Assembly (NCBI GenBank): GCA_015222065.1
Contig: JADFUQ010000593.1
Location: forward strand, 1-6,779
Length of the DNA stretch: 6,779 bases
DNA from: Bacteroidota bacterium
Lineage (GTDB): Bacteria > Bacteroidota > Bacteroidia > Bacteroidales > VadinHA17
Direction: 5' to 3'
The notes beneath the pieces are model-generated. The model was not told where the DNA came from. It saw nothing but the letters and a program-made list of their open reading frames with translations, and ran no database searches. Every line of letters starts with the position of its first letter. Positions within the stretch are counted from its first letter, which is position 1. Both the position numbers and the translations under genes were made by a program. This document shows positions 1-5,180 of this stretch, in pieces.

Positions 1-43
1 AAATGATAAATAATAAAGTTAAGTATGATTTACAGGAACTTTA

Positions 44-79
44 ACATTTTTTATTTAACATTCGACATTTATTATTTAA
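44..79. repeat. Two 15-base direct repeats, ACATTTWTTATTTAA
   Basis: The copies at 44-58 and 65-79 agree at 14 of 15 bases, and their starts are 21 bases apart, about two turns of DNA. They lie 110-146 bases before the first gene. Such spacing would suit a protein binding two sites on one face of the helix. The motif is nearly all A and T, though, so chance or a simple AT-rich curved tract is an equally good explanation. Confidence 0.35.
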
Positions 80-107
80 AATAAAGGGCTAATCTTCAAT
101 ACCCTAC

Positions 108-156
108 TAAAAAGGATGGTAATTGTGATGATACATTCTAACAAATTAAAAAGGAT
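108..156. repeat. 10-base direct repeat TAAAAAGGAT
   Basis: Identical copies sit at 108-117 and 147-156, 39 bases apart. Similarity continues loosely beyond the core: the first copy is followed by GG-TAAT-TGT-GATG and the second by TAAT-GATG. The second copy places a purine-rich AAAAAGGA just ahead of two consecutive ATG codons (159 and 162), so part of it may serve as a weak ribosome binding site for a leader ORF. The pair looks like a small local duplication. No function can be assigned. Confidence 0.35.
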
Positions 157-158
157 TA

Positions 159-185
159 ATGATGTTAAAATATAGCAGGAGGTAA
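159..185 (+). CDS. Possible 8-codon leader ORF overlapping the next ribosome binding site
   Basis: ATG codons at 159 and 162 open a frame reading MMLKYSRR and ending in TAA at 183-185, four bases before the ATG of the glycoside hydrolase at 190. AAAAAGGA at 148-155 could act as its ribosome binding site. Its last two sense codons are AGG-AGG (177-182), which are also the Shine-Dalgarno core of the next gene. A ribosome finishing this frame would cover or uncover the downstream start, as expected for translational coupling. Eight codons is short enough to arise by chance and there is no conservation evidence, so this remains a suggestion. Confidence 0.2.
   Translation: MMLKYSRR
177..183 (+). 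promoter_or_regulatory. Strong Shine-Dalgarno site of the first hydrolase
   Basis: AGGAGGT lies six bases before the ATG at 190, which is nearly ideal spacing. An in-frame stop TAA at 166-168 rules out a longer N-terminus, so this site fixes the start. The two other genes with a visible start have no comparable site, only AT-rich leaders, which is the usual state in Bacteroidota. The strong site is therefore unusual for this window. Confidence 0.75.
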
Positions 186-189
186 CCTT

Positions 190-1617
190 ATGAAGTATTA
201 TTTGTTGACTTATATTATATGTGTTTTTTGCACTTCATTTTTGAGTATAAGTGTTCATGCTCAAGATAAAGTAGTTAAGTTGCATGGACCTTTGCGGGTA
301 AGCAAGGAAAATCCACGATATTTCACTAATGACGGAGGTAAAGCAGTTTATCTCACAGGTTCACATACGTGGAATAATCTGGTTGATATGAGCCCTGCTG
401 ATCCACCGGAAAAATTTGATTTTGTCCATTATCTTCAATGGATGAAGAAATACAATCATAATTTTATTCGCCTGTGGGCCTGGGATCTTCTGAATTGGGA
501 TACACGCGGGAACAGAGAAGATGAAGCAAAAATTCATAAAGTAGTTCCTCATCCCTGGGCACGCACCGGTCCGGGAAATGCATTGGACGGAAACCCAAAA
601 TTTGACTTACACCAATTTGACCCGGCTTATTTTGACCGCTTGAAACAGCGGGTGAAACTGGCTGCAGACACAGGTATATACGTATCAATAATGCTTTTTG
701 AAGGATGGGGGCTTCAGTATTCACCAGATGCATTTGAAAATCACCCATTTCACCCAGCCAATAATATAAATGGAATAAACGGAGATTCAAACAATGATGA
801 GAATGGTGTTGAAATTCACACATTAGGAAATAAAGAAATCACATTAATACAAGAGGAGTATGTTAAAAAAGTAATTGAAACAGTCAATGAATTTGATAAT
901 GTACTATATGAAATATCAAATGAAAATCATCCACCTTCTACAGAATGGCAATACTACATGATTACATTTATTAAAAACTATGAAAAGAAATTAGCAAAGC
1001 AACATCCTGTGGGCATGACTTTTCAATATGAAGGCGGAGAAAATAGCATATTATTTCATAGTCCTGCAGATTGGATTTCTCCAAATCGGGAAGGCGGTTA
1101 CCGTGATAATCCACCACCATCTGATGGCTCTAAGGTAATAATTATAGACACAGATCATCTTGGGGGAATCTGGGGTAATCAGGCTTGGGTCTGGAAGAGT
1201 TTTCTTCGCGGTCTTAACCCAATATTCATGGATACCTATGAATGCAAAGTATTGACTGGGAAAAACATATTGACTGGAAAATTTGACCCGGGTTGGGTTG
1301 AACCTATACGCAAGAGCATGGGATATACTCTTATGTTTGCACGTCGTATGGATTTGATCCATATGATTCCATCTCCAGACCTGGCCTCATCCAATTATTG
1401 TTTGGCAAATAAGGGCAAAGAGTATCTTGTGTATCTTCCGGAGGGCCGGGAAGTTGTTATTGATCTCGGGGACGCTATTGGTCCGTTTCAAGTGGAATGG
1501 TTTAATCCGGATAATGGAGAATTTAAAGAATCTGAAACTATAAAAGGCGGTAGTAAGTTGTCTTTAACATCCCCATTTGGTGCCACTGATGCATTATTGC
1601 ACCTTAAAGCAAAATGA
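190..1617 (+). CDS. Secreted TIM-barrel glycoside hydrolase with C-terminal DUF4038-type beta domain
   Basis: The product has 475 residues. It begins with a Sec signal peptide that probably ends at VHA-QD (cleavage after residue 24). A (beta/alpha)8 barrel follows, and its strands can be traced: about 52-58, 91-98 (NFIRLWAW), 163-170, 237-245 (NVLYEISNE), 273-280, 293-298, 315-322 (KVIIIDTD) and 343-349. Asn244-Glu245 at the end of strand 4 matches the acid/base pair of clan GH-A. Strand 7, where GH-A normally has the nucleophile Glu, instead ends in Asp320-Thr-Asp322-His323. Residues from about 400 to 475 form a small beta domain resembling the putative collagen-binding domain at the end of DUF4038 proteins (the GH140 apiosidase type). 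From memory, similar proteins of Planctomycetota and Bacteroidota share the WVWKSFLRG and PIFMD motifs and are mostly unnamed. Hydrolysis of a glycosidic bond outside the cytoplasm is therefore likely, but the substrate is unknown. The stop lies 10 bases from that of the opposing propeller gene. Confidence 0.85.
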   Translation: MKYYLLTYIICVFCTSFLSISVHAQDKVVKLHGPLRVSKENPRYFTNDGGKAVYLTGSHTWNNLVDMSPADPPEKFDFVHYLQWMKKYNHNFIRLWAWDLLNWDTRGNREDEAKIHKVVPHPWARTGPGNALDGNPKFDLHQFDPAYFDRLKQRVKLAADTGIYVSIMLFEGWGLQYSPDAFENHPFHPANNINGINGDSNNDENGVEIHTLGNKEITLIQEEYVKKVIETVNEFDNVLYEISNENHPPSTEWQYYMITFIKNYEKKLAKQHPVGMTFQYEGGENSILFHSPADWISPNREGGYRDNPPPSDGSKVIIIDTDHLGGIWGNQAWVWKSFLRGLNPIFMDTYECKVLTGKNILTGKFDPGWVEPIRKSMGYTLMFARRMDLIHMIPSPDLASSNYCLANKGKEYLVYLPEGREVVIDLGDAIGPFQVEWFNPDNGEFKESETIKGGSKLSLTSPFGATDALLHLKAK

Positions 1618-1627
1618 ATAACCTTCC

Positions 1628-2869
1628 TCAATCGAATTTAAATATATAGACTTGTCTGCTTCCTGTAAAGGTTGAATTGAAACCGGTCAAATCTCCTTCC
1701 GGACTCCATCTGGAATGCAAATCACATCGCCAGCCTTTTGTAAATTCAGGAGGTTCAACGAACCGGCCAAGCGGTAATACTGCCTGGGTTTTCATATCCA
1801 TTAAATATAGCTTTTGCTCTTGTGATTCATTATCAGGATATGTTTCAGTAATCATCCACTTTCCATCAGGCGAGAACGTTCCATGCCCGTCGTAATCCAA
1901 CAGTCCGTTGCCAAGTCTTTCATAATTATTATTTCCAACAGTAAAAAGTATGTGTCCAAAAGCCTCCCCCTTATATTTTGCAGTGACCATCAGATTATTA
2001 CCATCAAGCCAGTCAAAGTGTGACCCTCCCCATTCATCAGGAAAGCATCTTTGCAAATCTGTACCATCTTTATTGACCGTGAAAGCAGTTGTGTTCCAAT
2101 GTTTATATGCACGTGCAAGCCAGAAAATTTTACTCCCGTCCCTGCTGAAAAGAGTATGATTAAAATATTCCATTCCGGTGTCCTCAATAGCAGGCACCAG
2201 GCTTTTTACCTGTTCGATAGAAACAAGAAGTTTTGCTTTTCCCGTTTCAAGATTTACAATGAATAATCCATCATCCGCGGGAAAAGGATCATCTTTTTTC
2301 GGGTCTTGTCCGTGCCCACCATATCCATAATCGGGACGGGTTATCCTAAGCCTGGTGAAGTTAATACAAATCGCTTCTTTACCATTTGAGGAAACAGCGC
2401 TTACCGGCCAGGGAATTACTCTTTTATTTTTGGTAAATACATTCAAAATAACCGATACGAATTTCCCGTTAACATAATCATTATAAATAATCAAAGAATC
2501 CGGTGATGTTGCTAACCAATGTGCCATGCAGCCTTGTTGAAAATTCCATGCTCTTGTTTTTGCTATTGGAATAAATTCATGTGTTTCCATATCTACAAGC
2601 CCTAATGTGGCAGTATCGTTTTCTGTTGGTATTCTGAATTTAACATTCGTTTCCAATACCGTTGCATATTTTTGATTTGCACTCCACGAGTTTATTCCAT
2701 AATAACTCGCAAAAAGATGTTCCTTTGGACCAGACGTTATGGGAACAAGCTTTGAGATTTTGGGAAATCTAACAGATGTTCCACTATTATTATTATCTTG
2801 ACAATTTGAAAAAGTCAGGGCAATAATTAAAAGAGAAATAAGGAAAAATTTTGTGTTCCGAAATTTCAT
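1628..2869 (-). CDS. Beta-propeller lipoprotein (TolB/WD40-like), possible polysaccharide lyase
   Basis: The product has 413 residues. The N-terminus is basic, then hydrophobic, and ends in FSNC, a loose lipobox with Cys23 as the likely lipidated residue, so it should be membrane-anchored and face the periplasm or cell surface. The rest looks like a beta-propeller. Blade motifs of the FSxDGK type occur at about 241-246 (FSRDGS), 332-337 (FSPDGK) and 389-392 (SPEG), and the final blade ends YIFKF. Several blade starts carry a histidine: His117, His238, His284, His329 and His385, with Arg381-Cys-Asp-Leu-His385-Ser-Arg387 near the end. Another distinctive segment is TRLRITRPDYGYGG (172-185). Oligogalacturonate lyase (PL22) and the ulvan lyases PL24/PL25 are also propellers with central His and Arg residues, so a lyase role is plausible. 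A substrate-binding or inactive propeller is equally possible. An in-frame stop at 2885-2887 supports the start, which has no clear Shine-Dalgarno site. The gene diverges from the 697-residue hydrolase. Confidence 0.8.
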   Translation of the reverse strand: MKFRNTKFFLISLLIIALTFSNCQDNNNSGTSVRFPKISKLVPITSGPKEHLFASYYGINSWSANQKYATVLETNVKFRIPTENDTATLGLVDMETHEFIPIAKTRAWNFQQGCMAHWLATSPDSLIIYNDYVNGKFVSVILNVFTKNKRVIPWPVSAVSSNGKEAICINFTRLRITRPDYGYGGHGQDPKKDDPFPADDGLFIVNLETGKAKLLVSIEQVKSLVPAIEDTGMEYFNHTLFSRDGSKIFWLARAYKHWNTTAFTVNKDGTDLQRCFPDEWGGSHFDWLDGNNLMVTAKYKGEAFGHILFTVGNNNYERLGNGLLDYDGHGTFSPDGKWMITETYPDNESQEQKLYLMDMKTQAVLPLGRFVEPPEFTKGWRCDLHSRWSPEGDLTGFNSTFTGSRQVYIFKFD

Positions 2870-2886
2870 ATCAGAAATCGTTAATT

Positions 2887-2969
2887 ACTAAAGTTTAAAA
2901 TAAAGAAGTGACTAAAGTTATAACTTCTTCTCTTCTCAACTTTAGTTCACTTATAACTTTAGTTCATTT
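2887..2969. repeat. Four AACTTTAGT elements, two per orientation
   Basis: On the plus strand AACTTTAGT occurs at 2938-2946 and 2955-2963, extended to AACTTTAGTTCACTT (2938-2952) and AACTTTAGTTCATTT (2955-2969), with starts 17 bases apart. The inverse, ACTAAAGTT, occurs at 2887-2895 and 2911-2919. ACTAAAGTTATAA (2911-2923) and TTATAACTTTAGT (2951-2963) form a perfect 13-base inverted repeat around 27 bases. The cluster could be a set of binding sites for a regulator of both flanking genes, a transcript hairpin, or a dispersed intergenic repeat of the genome. The window alone cannot decide. Confidence 0.75.
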
Positions 2970-2978
2970 AAATTACCT

Positions 2979-2986
2979 TATCTTAG
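2979..2986 (+). promoter_or_regulatory. Weak candidate -7 promoter element for the large hydrolase
   Basis: TATCTTAG differs by one base from the Bacteroidota -7 consensus TAnnTTTG. A TTTA at 2958-2961, 17 bases upstream, could stand in for the -33 TTTG but also falls inside one of the AACTTTAGT repeats. Transcription would then begin at about 2992-2995, immediately before the 14-base palindrome. The evidence is only motif similarity in AT-rich DNA. Confidence 0.22.
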
Positions 2987-2996
2987 CAGGGATTGA

Positions 2997-3010
2997 AGAT
3001 AGTACTATCT
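2997..3010. promoter_or_regulatory. Perfect 14-base palindrome, candidate operator
   Basis: AGATAGTACTATCT is identical to its own reverse complement and ends 39 bases before the ATG of the large hydrolase. A perfect site of this length with half-site AGATAGT is typical in form of an operator for a dimeric repressor or activator. It would fall at or just after the transcription start if the candidate -7 element upstream is real. No regulator gene is present in the window, so the partner is unknown. As RNA it has no loop, which favours a DNA-binding role over a hairpin. Confidence 0.45.
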
Positions 3011-3049
3011 GTTAAATATCAAGTTATTAATTCCATTAATTTTTAATCA

Positions 3050-5143
3050 ATGAAATTAACAAAAACATCAAGAAAAACAGAGCTAAATGTTCAACAAATT
3101 CTTTTCCCTTTGTTACTTCTTATATTTTTTATAGTGGAGAGCTTACTATTTGCCCAAAGTAAACCTGACGACCTGGCAAAATATACTCCTGAATGGATCA
3201 GGGAAGGCTTTGTTGATGCAGGCGCTACTCATGAGCCCTGGATTTTCCAGGTGCGGCGTAATAACGGGAACTTTAACCAATGGCAAAGAGAATTTTATGA
3301 ATACCAAACCTCAGAGGATTATATAAAATCACTTGCTGAATCAGGGATCTCCGTTTATCATATTTATTGTTACAAAGGATTTGGATTTAATGCAGAAAAG
3401 AGTCATATGAATATAGCAGCGAAGACTGCAGCGATTGCCCATAAATATGGAATGAAAGTTGACACCTATATTCAATGGAACACGATGGCTTATGAAACCT
3501 TTTTCGCTGAAGTTCCTGAAGCTGAAACAGACTTATGGTATCAAATTGATGTTAACGGGAAACCAATTCTGCTCACTTACGGCTATCAGCAAACATTCCG
3601 ATACAGGCCCTGCTTTAACCATAATGGTTATATGAATTATTTTAAGGAAAAGATCATTCGCTATGCGGTAGAAAAGGTGAAAACTGATTTCATTCATTTC
3701 GATAATTTTGATTATAATTATCCTCCTGAGGCTGACTTTAATCCGGCTACTATAGCTGCCTTCAGGAAATATCTTGAGGAGAAGTACACGCCATCAAAGC
3801 GAGTGGAAAGATTTGGTTTCGAAAATGTTTCTTTCATTCTTCCTCCAATGTGGAATGATCCTAATCCCGCGGAAAAAATGATTGCTATTAAAGACCCGGT
3901 AATACAGGAATGGATTGATTTCAGATGCTGGACTTTTACAACAAGATTGGCAGAATGTGCCAGGTTTGCACGTGAATTAAATAAGGAGATAGCCATTGAA
4001 GTGAATCCCCATGGACTGGTAGGAAGTAACAGGGCATGGGAAGCCGGAATTAACCATCCGGACCTAATGCAATATACCAATGTTATCTGGACTGAGGATA
4101 CGAATTATCCCCGTTGGGAAGAGGGTGTAGCTATTGGAAAATTCCGTCATTATAAATTAGGCCGCACTACCAACAATTTTATAATGACATACAATAAAAA
4201 GCCTCAGGATTTTGCTGAAAATCTGGCCTTAAACAGAACCATTGGTTCACTCGGCATGGGACTTCCTGAAGGGGTGGGCAAGAAATATCTTGACTTTTGG
4301 CTTGCCCATAAAGATTTATATATTCACATGAATGGAGCTGAAAAAGTGGCAGTCCTTAGAAGTTATCCATCTATGGCTTATAATACTACTGAAACTCAAA
4401 TCGCAGTTAATATGGCTGAACAGGCCTTGCAACAAAGGCAAATTCCGTTTGATATAATCTTCGACCTGCAATTGGAACAACTTAGGAAATATTATGTAGT
4501 TGTTCTTGCTAACCAGGAAAGTTTGAGTGAGCAGGCAATAATAAAGATTAAAGAATTCGTGAAAAATGGCGGCGGAATTGTAGCTACCGGTAACACGGGC
4601 ATGTATGATGGGTGGCGAAGACTAAGAAAAGAAAATTTGCTTGAAGAAATGCTATCAGAAATTGAACCTGGCCCGGTTGAGGGTTTTGAAACAGAATCAG
4701 GAAAAATAAAAAGTAATGTTTTTTCTTTCAATTACGGGGAAGGACGAATTATCTACTTACCTGAATTAGTTCAGCCGGAGGGTGAAATAAAACTAGGTTA
4801 TGAATCGAAATGGATGATGCCTGAAAATGTAAATGAGCTTAAATCTGCTGTTTATTGGGCGGCGGGAAAAATATTACCCCTGACAGTTACAGCCCCTGAA
4901 TGGGTTGGTGTTTCCCACGACACACAAGAAAAACGGGAAATAATCCATCTTTTTAATTATAATAGTCAGCGTAACGTGGGTGGGATCATATTGTTATATA
5001 CCGGAGCAGTAAAAAACGCATGGGCCGTTTCACCTGATCAGGAAGGTATAATAAATATTCCCATAACCAGGGAAGGGGAAAGTACTATAGTGCGAATTCC
5101 GAACCTTAAGGTTTATAAGATAATTGTTCTTGAAAAGATGTAA
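3050..5143 (+). CDS. Secreted TIM-barrel hydrolase with GH42-trimerisation-like domain, family uncertain
   Basis: The product has 697 residues. A long basic and hydrophobic leader ends at LLFAQ, with cleavage probably after Ala35. Residues of about 50-425 look like a (beta/alpha)8 barrel with several aromatic, polar strand ends: VYHIYCYKG (102-110), VDTYIQWNT (137-145), DFIHFDNFDYN (213-223), IAIEVNPHG (314-322) and NVIWTEDTNYP (344-354). Asp213, Asp218, Glu317 and Glu349 are candidate catalytic residues. Residues of about 431-575 resemble the flavodoxin-like trimerisation domain of GH42 beta-galactosidases, with the typical YYVVVLAN strand and the VKNGGGIVATGNTG turn. About 605-697 is a beta-sandwich end domain. 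Barrel families fused to this middle domain include GH42 and the hypothetical group GHL6; I cannot assign this barrel firmly. In-frame TAA at 3044-3046 forces the start at 3050, which has only an AT-rich leader. An exported carbohydrate hydrolase is the best call, with the substrate unknown. Confidence 0.75.
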   Translation: MKLTKTSRKTELNVQQILFPLLLLIFFIVESLLFAQSKPDDLAKYTPEWIREGFVDAGATHEPWIFQVRRNNGNFNQWQREFYEYQTSEDYIKSLAESGISVYHIYCYKGFGFNAEKSHMNIAAKTAAIAHKYGMKVDTYIQWNTMAYETFFAEVPEAETDLWYQIDVNGKPILLTYGYQQTFRYRPCFNHNGYMNYFKEKIIRYAVEKVKTDFIHFDNFDYNYPPEADFNPATIAAFRKYLEEKYTPSKRVERFGFENVSFILPPMWNDPNPAEKMIAIKDPVIQEWIDFRCWTFTTRLAECARFARELNKEIAIEVNPHGLVGSNRAWEAGINHPDLMQYTNVIWTEDTNYPRWEEGVAIGKFRHYKLGRTTNNFIMTYNKKPQDFAENLALNRTIGSLGMGLPEGVGKKYLDFWLAHKDLYIHMNGAEKVAVLRSYPSMAYNTTETQIAVNMAEQALQQRQIPFDIIFDLQLEQLRKYYVVVLANQESLSEQAIIKIKEFVKNGGGIVATGNTGMYDGWRRLRKENLLEEMLSEIEPGPVEGFETESGKIKSNVFSFNYGEGRIIYLPELVQPEGEIKLGYESKWMMPENVNELKSAVYWAAGKILPLTVTAPEWVGVSHDTQEKREIIHLFNYNSQRNVGGIILLYTGAVKNAWAVSPDQEGIINIPITREGESTIVRIPNLKVYKIIVLEKM

Positions 5144-5180
5144 TACTGGCCTGACAGGAGTTTAAATATCAGGTTCAATA
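5144..5180. terminator. Short convergent gap with a weak stem-loop
   Basis: The 37 bases between the two convergent stop codons contain CCTGA (5150-5154) and TCAGG (5169-5173). These can pair into a 5-base stem around a 14-base loop and so could act for both strands. There is no adjacent T-run on either side, so the site does not qualify as a classical intrinsic terminator. It is listed only because a two-way stop is expected here. Confidence 0.2.

Larger units (their letters stand above)
1..189. other. AT-rich leader region upstream of the first hydrolase
   Basis: This stretch holds no substantial gene. It is very AT-rich, and I see no convincing Bacteroidota promoter (-7 TAnnTTTG with an upstream TTTG). 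It contains a near-perfect 15-base direct repeat (44-58 and 65-79), a 10-base direct repeat TAAAAAGGAT (108-117 and 147-156), and a possible short leader ORF at 159-185 that runs into the ribosome binding site of the following gene. A second tiny frame (116-175, 19 codons, from the ATG at 116) has no ribosome binding site at a usable distance and is probably chance. No end of an upstream gene is recognisable, so the transcription unit of the first hydrolase probably starts within or just before this segment. Confidence 0.6.
2870..3049. promoter_or_regulatory. Divergent control region between propeller and large hydrolase genes
   Basis: This 180-base gap separates two genes transcribed away from each other and must hold both promoters. 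It contains four copies of AACTTTAGT, two per strand, and a 14-base perfect palindrome nearer the right-hand gene. Possible -7 elements with one mismatch to TAnnTTTG are TATCTTAG (2979-2986, rightward) and TAACTTTA read on the minus strand (2920-2913, leftward). Both are weak matches. No small ORF or RNA gene is apparent. Confidence 0.6.

Noticed and set aside
15..42. AAAGTT (15-20) and AACTTT (37-42) as another copy of the divergent-region element
   Set aside because: Only six to seven AT-rich bases match and the diagnostic GT end is missing, so a link to the AACTTTAGT cluster is not supported.
464..823. 119-codon open frame on the minus strand inside the first hydrolase gene
   Set aside because: It lies wholly antisense to a gene with clear domains, has no ribosome binding site or recognisable protein features, and its composition is that of a shadow frame.
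1618..1627. Bidirectional terminator between the first two genes
   Set aside because: The 10-base gap and its flanks show no stem-loop or T-run, so any terminator would have to lie inside a coding region.
2887..2969. CRISPR array or tandem satellite
   Set aside because: The units are only 9-15 bases long, occur in both orientations and have unequal short spacers, unlike CRISPR repeats.
3718..4080. 120-codon open frame on the minus strand inside the large hydrolase gene
   Set aside because: It is antisense to a well-supported barrel region and has no motif, start signal or similarity that I recognise.
5083..5094. AGTACTATAGT segment resembling half of the 14-base palindrome
   Set aside because: It lies inside the coding sequence of the large hydrolase, matches only about 8 bases and is explained by chance.
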